From the NCBI RefSeq assembly GCF_000429225.1, contig NZ_AUBL01000002.1, positions 5,280 through 69,279 of the forward strand: a stretch of DNA of 64,000 bases, written 5' to 3'. The DNA is from Actinomyces dentalis DSM 19115. GTDB lineage: Bacteria > Actinomycetota > Actinomycetes > Actinomycetales > Actinomycetaceae. Positions 1-9,190 of the stretch are shown here, piece by piece (position 1 is the stretch's first letter; the number at the start of each line of letters is the position of its first letter). Under the pieces are notes generated by a model that did not search any database, was not told where the DNA came from, and saw only the letters and a program-made list of their open reading frames with translations. The position numbers were made by a program, and so were the translations under genes.

Positions 1-254
1 CTCAGACTCACCCCGCCCAGAGCCACCACCCGAGCCTCACCCGACCCGTACACCCGCACCACATCACGCGCCTCCACCACAACATCGGCGCGGGCGGCGC
101 CGGGGGCGCCGGGGAACGGGGCGGGCCCGGCGCCGGACGGCGGCGCGGTGCGGGGGTCGCGGGCGCCGGGCGCCGGCGCGGTGCGGGGGTCGCGGGCGCC
201 GGGCGCCGGGGTGGGCCGGTGGTCGGGTGCGCCGGGTGCGCTGCGGTGGTGCAT
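1..254 (-). CDS. ABC transporter ATP-binding protein, 5' part only (runs off the left edge)
   Basis: Reading from ATG at 254 toward position 1 gives 84 open codons with no stop. The first 50 or so residues are a Pro/Ala/Arg-rich tail containing a duplicated GARDPRTAP unit. This is followed by VVVEARDVVRVYGSGEARV and ALGGVSL, the typical start of a MacB/LolD-type ABC ATPase just before the A-loop and Walker A. A GAGGAG ribosome site lies about 8 nt upstream of the ATG. The Walker motifs and the rest of the gene lie outside the window. By family it should pair with an FtsX-like permease further left, but that is inference. The gene is divergent from folP. The identity is fairly safe although no catalytic motif is visible. 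Confidence 0.75.
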   Translation of the reverse strand, partial: MHHRSAPGAPDHRPTPAPGARDPRTAPAPGARDPRTAPPSGAGPAPFPGAPGAARADVVVEARDVVRVYGSGEARVVALGGVSL

Positions 255-527
255 GATGCCTTCTCCTCAAGACGGTGGTCCGGGCCCTTCGCCCGGGTGC
301 TGATTCGACACTAGGAACCGGCGGTGCGCCGCCGGAATGCGACGAAGGAACCGACCCGACCCCCACCTCCACCAAAAGAAGGAGACGAGACTGAGCGTAC
401 CGATTGCGTCGCCGCCCGCTCGCCGGGGCGGATTGGCGCCGTCGGACCCGCGCCGCCCGCCCGCCGGGGCGGACTCACTCCGCCCGCCTCCCCGGTGGAA
501 CGGCCCTCGCCCGGTTAGTCTGGGACG
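255..527. promoter_or_regulatory. Divergent intergenic region with a leaderless folP promoter
   Basis: This 273-nt gap separates the leftward ABC ATPase gene from rightward folP. A TAGTCT box at 516-521 ends 6 nt before the GTG start of folP, the spacing expected of a leaderless actinobacterial promoter. No Shine-Dalgarno sequence precedes that GTG. On the minus strand a weak TAGTGT (313-308) could serve the ABC gene, which does have a ribosome site. I see nothing else in the gap. Confidence 0.45.
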
Positions 528-1406
528 GTGAACACCGACGCCCCGCTCGTCCCAGCACCGCTGCCGGAGAACCTGGTCGCCCCGGCGAGGGCCGGGCGCG
601 CGCTCGTCATGGGGGTCGTCAACGTCACGCCCGACTCCTTCTCCGACGGCGGGCGCTGGGCCACGACCGAGCTCGCCGTCGCCCACGGCCGCCAGCTCAT
701 CGCCCAGGGGGCGGATCTGCTCGACGTCGGGGGCGAGTCCACCCGGCCCGGCGCGCGGCGCGTGGACCTCGCCGAGGAGCAGAACCGCGTCCTGCCGGTC
801 ATCCGCGAGCTCGCCGACGCCGGCGTCGCCGTCAGCGTCGACACGATCCACGCCGCCACCGCCGCCGCCGCGATCGAGGTCGGCGCCGTCGTCGTCAATG
901 ACGTCTCCGGCGGCCTGGCCGACCCGGCGATGGCCGGCGTCCTCGCCGACGCCGGCGTCGTCTACATCTGCCAGCACTGGCGCGGCGACCCGCGCACCAT
1001 GGACGGGCTGACCGACTACGGCGGCGACGTGCTCGCTGGCGTCGAGGCCGAGCTGCGCGCGCGCCTGGACCATCTGGCCGACGCCGGCCTGGTCGACGAG
1101 CAGGTCGTCATCGACCCCGGGCTGGGCTTCGCCAAGACCCACGAGCAGTCCTGGCGGCTGCTGGCCGCCACCGCCCGCCTGCGCGAGGACCTGCGCCGCC
1201 CCGTCCTCATCGGGGCCTCCCGCAAGCGCTTCCTCGCCCTCGCCCTGCCCGACGACGTCGCCGCCGACCCGCTGGCCCGCGACGCCGCCACCGCCGCCAC
1301 CACGGCCCTCGCCGCCGCCGCAGGCGCCTGGGCCGTGCGAGTTCATGAGGTCCCGGCCAGCCGGGACGCCGTCCGAACCGCCTCACTGTGGAAGGAAACA
1401 CGATGA
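528..1406 (+). CDS. folP: Dihydropteroate synthase
   Basis: This cytoplasmic enzyme joins 6-hydroxymethyl-dihydropterin diphosphate to p-aminobenzoate, giving dihydropteroate. It is the sulfonamide target. The 292-residue TIM barrel has the family length. Diagnostic motifs are present in order: MGVVNVTPDSFSDGG near residues 28-42 (pterin diphosphate loop), DVGGESTRPGA, VIDPGLGFAKT and IGASRKRFL near the C-terminus. The start is GTG at 528. It has no ribosome site but sits 6 nt after a TAGTCT box, so the mRNA is probably leaderless. The stop overlaps the ATG of the folB-folK gene by 4 nt (ATGA), implying translational coupling. It is the first gene of the folate/pantothenate block. Confidence 0.96.
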   Translation: MNTDAPLVPAPLPENLVAPARAGRALVMGVVNVTPDSFSDGGRWATTELAVAHGRQLIAQGADLLDVGGESTRPGARRVDLAEEQNRVLPVIRELADAGVAVSVDTIHAATAAAAIEVGAVVVNDVSGGLADPAMAGVLADAGVVYICQHWRGDPRTMDGLTDYGGDVLAGVEAELRARLDHLADAGLVDEQVVIDPGLGFAKTHEQSWRLLAATARLREDLRRPVLIGASRKRFLALALPDDVAADPLARDAATAATTALAAAAGAWAVRVHEVPASRDAVRTASLWKETR

Positions 1407-3550
1407 GCACCCCCGCACCCGACGTTGACACGATCCGGCTGACCGGGTTGTCGGCCCGTGGCCGCCACGGCGTCCTGCCATCCGAACGCCGGGAGGGTCA
1501 GCTCTTCGTCGTCGACGTGACTCTCGGCCTGGGGCGGCGCGGCACCGCCGTCGCCGCCGTCACGGACTCGCTGAACGACGCCATCGACTACGGGAAGGTG
1601 GCCGCCTCCGTCATCGCCGTGATCGAGGGCGACCCCGTCAACCTTCTGGAGACCCTCGCCGAACGGGTCTCCGACGCGGTTCTCGCCTACGGGCGGGTCC
1701 AGGAGGTCGAGGTCTGCGTCCACAAGCCCCAGGCCCCGCTCGACGTCGCCTTCGACGACATCATGGTCACCATCCACCGCAGCGCGGAGGGCGCTGGGCT
1801 GAGCCTGGGCGGCGATGCGGCCTCCGACGCGACGCTCGTGGGCGCGCCGGTGGAGAGGCTGGAGCCCGCGCCCGCCCAGTCCTCGCCCGCCCCCGCCCAG
1901 TCCCCGCTCTCGCCCGCGCAGCCGGCGCCCGTGCAGCCCTCGCCCTCGCCGGCGTCGGGGGCGGACGGCCCGGCGGCGCCCGCCCAGCCCTCCCCGGCGC
2001 AGGCGGCGGTCGAGCACGCCGCACCGGCGGAGTCGATCAGCCCCGGGCACGCGGCCGAGGCGGCGGCCGCCGAGGCGCTGGCGCCCCAGTGGCAGGGCCG
2101 GCAGGCCGACGCCCCCCAGCCCGAGCCCTGGAGCGGATCGGCGGGCGGGGGCCGGCAGGGCTGGGATGACGACCAGGGTCAGTCCGACTCCTGGGGCGGC
2201 GACGCCGATGAGATCCCCTCCTGGGGCGAGCCCGCCGCCGGGGCCCCCGCCTGGGGCGAGCCCCTGGCCGGGACCCCCGCGTGGGGCGTGCCCCTGGGCG
2301 GGACCCCCGCGTGGGGCGTGCCCCAGGCCCAGCCCGGCTCCGAGCCCGCCGCTCAGGAGGGCCCGGGGGCGGCGCCGCAGGCCTCCTCCTGGGGCGGGCC
2401 GGCGAGCGGGGAGCCCGCCTGGGACCAGGCGGCCGCCGGCCCCGCGGCCGATCCCCTCGCCGGCGCGGGCAGTGCGCCGCAGGCGCAGGCCGCCGACCCG
2501 GCGGCTCCGCTGGGCGGGGCCCCGGACGCCCCCGCCCCCCTCGCCGGTGACACCCCGTGGCCGGCGGTCTCCGCCACCCCCTCGGCCGCGGCCGACGGGC
2601 AGGCCCCGGCGGCCGGCCAGCAGCCGTGGGGCCCCGCCGCGGACATCCCGCCCACCACCGCCGTTCCGGGCGGCGGCCACCAGTGGGGGGAGGGCGCCCC
2701 GGGCGCCGCCCCCGCCGCCCCTGTCCAGGAGCCCCCGCGCGACCTGCTGCGCGAGCGCCCCGCATCCCCCGCGGCGGTCGTCATCGCCCTGGGCGGCAAC
2801 GCGGGCGGCGTCGTCCCGGCGCTGCGCACCGCCGTGAGCACCCTGCGCGAGACCGCGGGCGTCGAGGTCACCGCCGTCGCCCCGCTGGCCCGCACGGCCG
2901 CCGTCGTCGACCCCGGCGCCGAGCCGCAGCCCGACTTCCTCAACACCGTCGTCCTGATCACCACGACCCTCTCCCCCTACGAGGTCCTCGAGGTCTGCCA
3001 GGGCCTGGAGGCCGCCGCCGGCCGCGTGCGCACCGAGCCCAACGGGCCGCGCACCCTCGACGCCGACATCGTCACCTACGAGGGCGTCACCTCCACCGAT
3101 CCCGAGCTCACGCTCCCGCACCCGCGGGCCGCCCAGCGGGCCTTCGTGCTCGTGCCGTGGGCGGAGGCCGACCCCTTCGCCGAGCTGGCGAACCAGTCCG
3201 TCTCCTCCCTGGCCGAGGCCGCCCCCGACCGCGACGGCGTGCGCTGGCTCGCCCTGGACTGGATCGACTCCGACCACCTGCCCACCCTGCCCACCGGCCA
3301 GTACATCGCCCCGCCGGAGGCGCCGTCGGGCGCGGGACAGCCGGCGCCGTCGGGCGCGGTCGCCGACCAGCCGGCGCCCTCGAGCCAGTCCGGCCACTCC
3401 GCCCAGTCGGCCCAGTCCGGCCAGTCGGCCTGGTCGGGCCAGTCCGCCCAGTCCGCCGCGCCGGCCGCCGATGAGGACGGCGAGGAGGACTGGTCCGAGC
3501 CCCTCAACTGGAACCAGGTCGTGGGCAGGCGGCAGAACGGGCAGTCCTGA
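1403..3550 (+). CDS. folBK: Fused dihydroneopterin aldolase / 6-hydroxymethyl-dihydropterin pyrophosphokinase with long disordered linker
   Basis: This 715-residue bifunctional protein should perform two consecutive folate steps: the aldolase reaction on dihydroneopterin, then diphosphorylation of the hydroxymethyl-pterin that FolP uses. Residues about 5-118 are FolB (GRHGVLPSERREGQLFVVDV, then TLAERVSDAVL). Residues about 455-600 are FolK (ALGGNAGGVVPAL, then GPRTLDADIV and LPHPRAAQRAFVLVPW). Between them is a linker of about 330 residues rich in Pro, Ala, Gln and Gly with repeated WGEP/WGVP units. The last ~110 residues are another low-complexity tail with SAQSGQS repeats and a DEDGEED patch. 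The start is ATG 1403 after GGAAGGAAACACG. An upstream in-frame GTG at 1388 lies inside folP and is less likely. Confidence 0.93.
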   Translation: MSTPAPDVDTIRLTGLSARGRHGVLPSERREGQLFVVDVTLGLGRRGTAVAAVTDSLNDAIDYGKVAASVIAVIEGDPVNLLETLAERVSDAVLAYGRVQEVEVCVHKPQAPLDVAFDDIMVTIHRSAEGAGLSLGGDAASDATLVGAPVERLEPAPAQSSPAPAQSPLSPAQPAPVQPSPSPASGADGPAAPAQPSPAQAAVEHAAPAESISPGHAAEAAAAEALAPQWQGRQADAPQPEPWSGSAGGGRQGWDDDQGQSDSWGGDADEIPSWGEPAAGAPAWGEPLAGTPAWGVPLGGTPAWGVPQAQPGSEPAAQEGPGAAPQASSWGGPASGEPAWDQAAAGPAADPLAGAGSAPQAQAADPAAPLGGAPDAPAPLAGDTPWPAVSATPSAAADGQAPAAGQQPWGPAADIPPTTAVPGGGHQWGEGAPGAAPAAPVQEPPRDLLRERPASPAAVVIALGGNAGGVVPALRTAVSTLRETAGVEVTAVAPLARTAAVVDPGAEPQPDFLNTVVLITTTLSPYEVLEVCQGLEAAAGRVRTEPNGPRTLDADIVTYEGVTSTDPELTLPHPRAAQRAFVLVPWAEADPFAELANQSVSSLAEAAPDRDGVRWLALDWIDSDHLPTLPTGQYIAPPEAPSGAGQPAPSGAVADQPAPSSQSGHSAQSAQSGQSAWSGQSAQSAAPAADEDGEEDWSEPLNWNQVVGRRQNGQS

Positions 3551-4047
3551 TGCGGCGCACGCGGTGGACCGCGGTCCTCGCGTGCTTCGTCACGACCACC
3601 GTCATCTCCTTCATCCTGTTCGACCTCGTGCTCCGGCACCGCGGATGGGTCTCCGGGCTCACCGCGTGGGGGGCCGTCGTCGCCGTCGTCATGACGGTGC
3701 TCGTCCTCGTGGCGGGCCTGGCCGTGCGCCGCCTGCGGGAGCACCGCGAGACGTGGATGACGCCGATCGGGGCGGCGGTGACCGCGGCGGCGGCGCAGGC
3801 CTCCGCGCTCGTCGGCGTCCTCGTCGGGGGCGTCTACGCCGGCGAACTCGTCGTCGCCGTCCTCGCCCCCTCCTCGCCGGCGATGTGCTCCCTGGTGTGG
3901 GCCGCGGGCGGCTGCCTCCTGGCCTGCCTGACCTGGAGCGCCGTCGGGCTGCTCGTCGAGCACTGGTGCGCCATCGACATGAGCGACGACGACGAGGACG
4001 GCGGGGGCCGGAGCTCCGAGGTCCCCGGCTCCGGCGCCCCCGCCTGA
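3550..4047 (+). CDS. DUF3180 family membrane protein
   Basis: This 165-residue integral membrane protein has four predicted segments, near residues 9-27, 35-58, 74-98 and 103-130, and an acidic cytoplasmic-type tail (MSDDDEDGGG). The sequence and its place directly after folK match DUF3180, a family of unknown function that accompanies folate genes across Actinobacteria. Its ATG shares one base with the folBK stop (TGATG), so it is co-transcribed and probably translationally coupled. No catalytic motif is visible. A role in the envelope or in folate-precursor transport would be speculation. Confidence 0.85.
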   Translation: MRRTRWTAVLACFVTTTVISFILFDLVLRHRGWVSGLTAWGAVVAVVMTVLVLVAGLAVRRLREHRETWMTPIGAAVTAAAAQASALVGVLVGGVYAGELVVAVLAPSSPAMCSLVWAAGGCLLACLTWSAVGLLVEHWCAIDMSDDDEDGGGRSSEVPGSGAPA

Positions 4048-4111
4048 CCGGCTGCGCCCCCGCCCCCTGCGTGAGAGGCTGTGCCGACCCGATCATGCGA
4101 AGGAGACCTTA

Positions 4112-4675
4112 GTGACCGCTCCCATTCCCACCGGCGCCCCGGCCCCCGCCGCCCACGGGGCGCCCGCCGCGCCGCCGCCGGCGCCCGCCGCGCCGGCCTC
4201 GCCCTTCGAGCCCGCCGGCGTCGTCTTCGCCCCCGTGTCCCCGCGCCTGATCACCGCCCGGCTGCTCGGGGCCGAGGGCGCCAACGCCGCGGGCGCGATC
4301 CTGGGCGTCGTCCTCGGCGTGGCGGTGAGCCCCTGGCTCCACCTGGTCGCCGCGGCGGCGCTCGTCCTGGCCGTCTGGGAGGCCTGGCTCATTCCGCGTC
4401 AGATCCGCGCCATGGGCTACGCGCTGGCGCCGGACCACCTCCTGTGGCGCAAGGGGATCATGTTCCGCTCCATCAGCGTCATCCCCTACGGACGCATGCA
4501 GTTCGTCGACACCTCCCAGGGGCCCCTCGCCCGGGCCCTGGGAATTGCGGAGGTCAAGCTCCACACCGCCGCCGCCACCACGGACGCCACCATCAACGGC
4601 CTGCCGGTCGGCGAGGCCGAGCGGCTGCGCCAGATCCTGTCCGAGCGCGGCGAGCAGCGGATGGCCGGGCTGTGA
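4112..4675 (+). CDS. Membrane PH-domain protein (bPH2/DUF304)
   Basis: This protein has 187 residues: a Pro/Ala-rich N-terminus of about 45 residues, a hydrophobic hairpin near residues 60-93, then one bacterial PH domain with the typical GYALAPDHLLWRKGIMFR...SVIPYGRMQFVDTSQGPLAR pattern. Proteins of this type (YdbS-like) usually pair with a multi-PH partner. The next gene, which overlaps this one, fits that. The start is GTG 4112 after GAAGGAGACCTTA. The molecular role is unknown. Related pairs in Firmicutes have been linked to resistance against antimicrobial compounds at the membrane, but nothing here shows that. Confidence 0.85.
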   Translation: MTAPIPTGAPAPAAHGAPAAPPPAPAAPASPFEPAGVVFAPVSPRLITARLLGAEGANAAGAILGVVLGVAVSPWLHLVAAAALVLAVWEAWLIPRQIRAMGYALAPDHLLWRKGIMFRSISVIPYGRMQFVDTSQGPLARALGIAEVKLHTAAATTDATINGLPVGEAERLRQILSERGEQRMAGL

Positions 4676-6429
4676 GCGGCCGCACCGAGCGCGCCGAGCG
4701 CACCGGCCGCGCCGAGCGCGGCATCGTCCTGCCAGCCGACCTCGTCTGGCGGCGCATGCACCCCGTCTCCCCGCTCCTGGAGGGCTGGAAGATCGTGAGC
4801 GCGATCATCGCGGTCGTCACCATCCGCAACGCGGACAACCTCATCGAGGTCTACCGCTACGTCGTCGCCCACGGCTTCGACCTCGGCGACGACCTGCTGG
4901 TGTGGGCGCTGCTGGGCCTGCTCGCGCTCGTCGCCGTCATCGTCCTCGTCCTGTTCCTGGGCTGGTGGGCGAAGACCTACGCCGTCGACCGCGACGGGGT
5001 GTACCTGCGCACCGGCATCCTCAACAAGCAGCTGCGCATCGCGCGCCTGCCCCGCATCCAGTCCGTCGACGTCGTCCACCCCCTCCTGGGCCGCGTCCTC
5101 GGGCTGGGCCGGCTGACCGTCGAGGTGGCCGGGAGCGGGGACTCGCGGGTCGTCATCGGCTACCTGCCCACCGCCCGGCTCGAGGAGCTGCGCGAGCGCA
5201 TCCTCGCCCTCGCCTCCGGCCTCGCCCCGCGGTCCGACGGCGCGGAGGGGCCCGACGGCGGGGAGGGTCCCTCCGGCGGGGAAGACACCGCCGGCGCGGA
5301 AGACACCGCCGGCGCGCCGCCCGGAGCGGCCGCGATCGGCGACGGGCGGGCCCGCCCCGCCGGTCCCGCCGGCCCGCTCCCCGCCGGTCCCGCCGGTCCC
5401 CTCGGGTTCGAGGATGCGGTGCGGGCCCCCGCCCCGGCCCGCGCCCGCCGCGAGGAGCACCCGCTCTACGCCGTCGACGTCCCGACGCTCCTGGGCTCCC
5501 TGCTGCGCTCCGGGCAGGTGCTCGCAGCCATCGGCCTGGCCCTCCTGGTGGCGGGGTCGCTCCTCGCCCTCCTGGTCCTCACGGATGAGTGGGCGCGACA
5601 GGGCTCCGGGGCCGCCTTCATCCTGTCCGTGATCGCCGGACCGGCCGCCGTCGTGTCCATCGTGTGGAACCGCTTCAACGAGAGCTGGAACTTCCGCGCC
5701 GCCGCGACGCCGGCCGGAATCCGCATGCGCTTCGGACTCACCTCCGACACCTCCTCCACCCTCCCGCCCGGCCGGGTCCACGCGGTGGGCCTCGCACAGG
5801 GGCCGCTGTGGCGCGGCAAGGACTGGTGGCGGGTCCGGGCCGTCGTCGCCGGGCGCCGCACGGGCGAGGCGGGCTCCTCCTCGGGGAGCGCGCAGGAGGA
5901 CGGCATCGGCGTCCTGCTGCCCGTCGGCGACCGGGACACGGCCCTGCGGGCCCTGTGGCTCGTCACCCCCGACCTGGGGACGCCCCGGCCCGACGCCCTG
6001 CTCGCCGCCGCCCTGAGCGGGCGCGACGACGACGGCGTCGGACGCCCCGACGCGCCGGCGGGCTCGCCCGAGCGCGGCTTCATCCGCATCAGCGCGCGCG
6101 GGCGGATCTTCTCCCCGCTCGGCCGGCGGCGCGAGGCGATCGCCCTGACCGGCACCTGCGTCATCCTGCGCACCGGGCGGTGGTGTCGGCGGGTCAGCGT
6201 CATCCCCTACGAGCGCATCCAGTCCCTCCGCGTCCGCCAGGGCCCCCTCGCCCGGCGCCTGCGGCTGGCCAAGATCCACTTCGACATGGTGGACAACACC
6301 CCGGTGCGCGTGGAGCTGAGCAACCTCGACCTCGCCGACGCGGCCGCCGTCGAGCGAGTGGTCTCCGAGCGGGCCCTGCACCGGCGGCGCGAGGAGAACC
6401 TGGACCGCTGGCTCGCCCGCGTCTGCTGA
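4672..6429 (+). CDS. Membrane protein with multiple bPH2 domains (YdbT-like)
   Basis: This 585-residue partner of the preceding gene begins at a GTG overlapping that gene's stop (GTGA, 4 nt). Membrane hairpins lie near residues 40-105 and 280-330. PH-type domains follow each: YAVDRDGVYLRTGILNKQLRIARLPRIQSVDV near residue 105, a second around residues 345-430, and a third (VSVIPYERIQSLRVRQGPLARR) near residue 510. Between the first and second domains is a low-complexity stretch that includes an exact 18-bp DNA duplication (5281-5298 and 5299-5316, encoding EDTAGA twice). The order of one single-PH and one multi-PH gene matches ydbS-ydbT. Function is unknown. Confidence 0.85.
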   Translation: MSGRTERAERTGRAERGIVLPADLVWRRMHPVSPLLEGWKIVSAIIAVVTIRNADNLIEVYRYVVAHGFDLGDDLLVWALLGLLALVAVIVLVLFLGWWAKTYAVDRDGVYLRTGILNKQLRIARLPRIQSVDVVHPLLGRVLGLGRLTVEVAGSGDSRVVIGYLPTARLEELRERILALASGLAPRSDGAEGPDGGEGPSGGEDTAGAEDTAGAPPGAAAIGDGRARPAGPAGPLPAGPAGPLGFEDAVRAPAPARARREEHPLYAVDVPTLLGSLLRSGQVLAAIGLALLVAGSLLALLVLTDEWARQGSGAAFILSVIAGPAAVVSIVWNRFNESWNFRAAATPAGIRMRFGLTSDTSSTLPPGRVHAVGLAQGPLWRGKDWWRVRAVVAGRRTGEAGSSSGSAQEDGIGVLLPVGDRDTALRALWLVTPDLGTPRPDALLAAALSGRDDDGVGRPDAPAGSPERGFIRISARGRIFSPLGRRREAIALTGTCVILRTGRWCRRVSVIPYERIQSLRVRQGPLARRLRLAKIHFDMVDNTPVRVELSNLDLADAAAVERVVSERALHRRREENLDRWLARVC

Positions 6430-6540
6430 CCGCGGCCGGGACCGGCCGTGCGGGTCGGGCGACCGGAGTCGGGTTCGGGTTCGGGCGGCCTGCGCCGGGT
6501 TCGGGGCCGGCCGCCTCCGGCGCGTGAGACGATCGGCGCC

Positions 6541-7578
6541 ATGAGCGAGCCGAGCAGTCACAACCAGAGCCGGAGCCGCCGGCCCCGGCCCGGGCGCCTG
6601 GGGGTCGGCATTGTCAGCGCCGGACGGGTCGGGGCGGTCCTCGGCTCCGCGCTGCGCGCCGTCGACCACCGGGTCGTCGGCGTCCACGCCGTCTCCGAGG
6701 CCTCCCGCGAGCGCGCCGAGATGCTCCTGCCGGGCGTGCCCGTGCTGGAGGTCGAGCAGGTCGTGCGGCGCGCCGAGCTGGTCCTGCTCGCCGTGCCCGA
6801 CGACGAGCTCGCCGGGCTCGTCGGCGGCCTGGCCGACGTCGGGGCGTGGCGGGCCGGCCAGCTGGTGGTCCACACCTCCGGGCGCTACGGCGCGGACGTG
6901 CTCGCCCCCGCGCAGCGGGCCGGCGCCGTGCCCATCGCCCTGCACCCGGCCATGACCTTCTCCGGCTACTCCACCGACGTCGCCCGGCTGGCCGGCTGCC
7001 CCATGGCGGTCACCGCGCCCGCCGCCTTCCTGCCCGTGGGTCAGGCCCTGGCCGTCGAGCTGGGCGGGGAGCCCTTCGTGCTGGAGGAGGGCGCCCGGCC
7101 CGCCTACCACGCGGCCCTCGCGCACGGCGCCAATCACCTGGTGACGCTGGTGGGGCAGGCGGTGCGCGCCCTGGAGGCGGCCGGGGTCGGCGACGGCGCG
7201 GCGACCCTGCGGCCGCTGCTGACCGCGGCGCTGGACCGGGCGCTGCGCGAGGGGGCCGACGCCGCCCTGACCGGGCCGGTCGCCCGGGGCGACGCGGGCA
7301 CGGTGCGCGCCCACCTGGAGGCGCTGGGCGCGCTGCGGGACCCGGGTGCGGGCGGGCCCCTGGAGGACGTCGTGGAGGGGTACCGGGCCATGGCCGCGGC
7401 GACGGTGGAGCGGCGGGCCGCCACCGGGCGGCTGGACCCGACCCGGGCGGCGGCCCTGCGCGACGCCCTGGGCGGCGGTCCCGGCGACCCCGGCCCCGGT
7501 CCCGCCGGCCCCGGCCCCGCCGGCCCCGGCCCCGGCGGCTCCGGCCCCGGCGCGCGGCCGGGTACGGTCGGCTCATGA
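6541..7578 (+). CDS. Rossmann-like / DUF2520 dehydrogenase-like protein
   Basis: This 345-residue protein has an N-terminal NAD(P)-binding fold ([17 protein letters not shown], residues about 22-38; [13 protein letters not shown] further on) and a C-terminal all-helical DUF2520 domain (LHPAMTFSG, then [19 protein letters not shown]). A GPGPAGP-repeat tail of about 30 residues follows. The overall plan resembles ketopantoate or 6-phosphogluconate dehydrogenases. It corresponds in position to Rv3603c, just before panC. No panE or panB is visible here, so a role as ketopantoate reductase is an attractive inference, not a demonstrated one. The ATG at 6541 lacks a clear ribosome site. The stop overlaps panC by 4 nt. 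Confidence 0.82.
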   Translation: MSEPSSHNQSRSRRPRPGRLGVGIVSAGRVGAVLGSALRAVDHRVVGVHAVSEASRERAEMLLPGVPVLEVEQVVRRAELVLLAVPDDELAGLVGGLADVGAWRAGQLVVHTSGRYGADVLAPAQRAGAVPIALHPAMTFSGYSTDVARLAGCPMAVTAPAAFLPVGQALAVELGGEPFVLEEGARPAYHAALAHGANHLVTLVGQAVRALEAAGVGDGAATLRPLLTAALDRALREGADAALTGPVARGDAGTVRAHLEALGALRDPGAGGPLEDVVEGYRAMAAATVERRAATGRLDPTRAAALRDALGGGPGDPGPGPAGPGPAGPGPGGSGPGARPGTVGS

Positions 7579-8576
7579 CCGGCTCCAGCCCCGCCCCCGC
7601 CTCCACTCCCGACCCCGTTCCCGCATCCGACCCCGCCCCCGGCCCGGCCCCCCGCCCCGGCGCCCTCCTGGTCCGCACCCGGGAGGAGCTGGCCGCCGCG
7701 CTCGACGGCGACGTCGCCCCCCGCGCGGTCGTCATGACCATGGGGGCCCTGCACGAGGGCCACTTCGATCTCGTCGTCGAGGCCGCCCGGCGCGTCGGGC
7801 CCGACGGCACCGTGGTGGTCACCATCTTCGTCAACCCGCTCCAGTTCGCCGCCGGGGAGGACCTGGAGGCCTACCCGCGCACCCTCGCCGCCGACGTCGA
7901 CGGCCTCGTGCGCGTCCTGAGCGGCGGGCCCGGCCGCCCGCGCGCGGGCCGCCTGGTGGTCTTCGCCCCCGACCCGCGGGTCGTCTACCCCGACGGCGAG
8001 CCCGGCGTGCGCCTCGATCCGGGCCCCATGGCCGCGGTCCTGGAGGGGGCCGTCCGGCCCACCCATTTCGCCGGCGTCCTCCAGGTGGTCCTCATCCTCA
8101 TGCACCTGGTCGGTCCGCGCTGGGCCGTGTTCGGCCGCAAGGACGCCCAGCAGCTGGCGATCGTGTCCGCCATGGTCCGCGACCTGGCGGTGCCGGTGGA
8201 GATCGTGCCCGTCGACATCCGCCGCGAGCGCGACGGCCTGGCCATGAGCTCGCGCAACTCCTACCTCTCGCCCGAGCAGCGTGGGCGGGCCCTGGCCCTG
8301 TCGCGGGCGCTGGAGGCGGGTCGCGCGGCCGCCGCGGCGGGGGCCGACGCCGCCTGCGTGCGCCGCGCGGCCGCCGGGCTGCTCGCCGCGGCGCCGGGCG
8401 TGGAGGTCGACTACGTCGCCGTCGTCGATCCGCTCACCTTCGTGGAGCGGGCCGGCGCGGGCCTGGGCCTGCCCGGGGCGGGCGGGATCGCCGCGGACGG
8501 GGAGGTGCTCCTGGCCGTCGCGGCGAGGGTCGGGCGGACCCGCCTCATCGACAACGCCCTCATCGACCTGGGGTGA
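7575..8576 (+). CDS. panC: Pantoate--beta-alanine ligase (pantothenate synthetase)
   Basis: This enzyme condenses pantoate and beta-alanine with ATP to form pantothenate, the coenzyme A precursor. Its 333 residues include an ATP-binding [10 protein letters not shown] motif near residue 56, FVNPLQF (pantoate pocket), [20 protein letters not shown] and the SSRN signature ([10 protein letters not shown]). The first ~30 residues are an extra Pro/Ala/Ser-rich tail. ATG 7575 overlaps the DUF2520 stop. A TACGGT box at 7563-7568 ends 6 nt before that ATG, so an internal leaderless promoter is possible in addition to read-through. The beta-alanine should come from PanD, the next gene. Confidence 0.95.
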   Translation: MTGSSPAPASTPDPVPASDPAPGPAPRPGALLVRTREELAAALDGDVAPRAVVMTMGALHEGHFDLVVEAARRVGPDGTVVVTIFVNPLQFAAGEDLEAYPRTLAADVDGLVRVLSGGPGRPRAGRLVVFAPDPRVVYPDGEPGVRLDPGPMAAVLEGAVRPTHFAGVLQVVLILMHLVGPRWAVFGRKDAQQLAIVSAMVRDLAVPVEIVPVDIRRERDGLAMSSRNSYLSPEQRGRALALSRALEAGRAAAAAGADAACVRRAAAGLLAAAPGVEVDYVAVVDPLTFVERAGAGLGLPGAGGIAADGEVLLAVAARVGRTRLIDNALIDLG

Positions 8577-8734
8577 GGGGCCCGGCGGGCCCGGGGCGCC
8601 CTGCCGGCGCGCGGGGCGGCGGGCCGGCGCACAGGGCGGCGCGGCCCGGGGTCTCCGCCCGGCCGCCCGGGGCGCCTGTCGTATCGGTCACCGACCCTTC
8701 TCCGCCCGGTGCGCGGCGTCTAGCCTGTCTGGCG

Positions 8735-9190
8735 ATGACTGCACGCACCCGGACGATGATGACGTCCAAGATCCACCGCGCCACCGTGACCCGGGCTGAC
8801 CTCGACTACGTCGGCTCCATCACCGTGGACGCGGAGCTGCTTCAGGCCGCCGACCTGCTGCCCGGCGAGCGCGTCGACATCTGCGACTGCACCAACGGCA
8901 ACCGCCTGTCCACCTACGTCATCCCCGGCGAGCGCGGCGGCGGGGAGATCTGCGTCAACGGCGCGGCCGCCCACCTCGTGTCGCCCGGCGACCTGGTCAT
9001 CCTCATCGCCTACTCGCAGATGTCCGACGCCGAGGCGCGCACCTACGTCCCGCGCGTCGTGTTCGTCGACGAGCGCAACCGGGTCGTGGAGCGGGGCGCC
9101 GAGCCCGGCCGGGTGCCCGAGGGGGCCGACGCCGCCCGGGCGCGGGGCCTGAAGTCCTCCGGAACCCCCCTCGCCGAGTCCCGCCGCTGA
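8735..9190 (+). CDS. panD: Aspartate 1-decarboxylase proenzyme
   Basis: PanD is a pyruvoyl enzyme that makes beta-alanine from aspartate for PanC. The 151-residue precursor contains the self-cleavage site DYVGSITVD, where Gly-Ser cleavage generates the pyruvoyl group on the new alpha chain. [30 protein letters not shown] and [12 protein letters not shown] are family signatures. A C-terminal extension of about 25 residues is typical of actinobacterial PanD. The start ATG 8735 lies 8 nt after a TAGCCT box (8721-8726) with no ribosome site, again suggesting a leaderless transcript. The 158-nt gap after panC is GC-rich and otherwise featureless. Confidence 0.95.
   Translation: MTARTRTMMTSKIHRATVTRADLDYVGSITVDAELLQAADLLPGERVDICDCTNGNRLSTYVIPGERGGGEICVNGAAAHLVSPGDLVILIAYSQMSDAEARTYVPRVVFVDERNRVVERGAEPGRVPEGADAARARGLKSSGTPLAESRR

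Noticed and set aside
4081-4671. N-terminal extension of the multi-PH-domain protein
   Set aside because: The extra codons lie within the preceding PH gene in another frame. The GTG at 4672 overlapping its stop is the expected coupled start.
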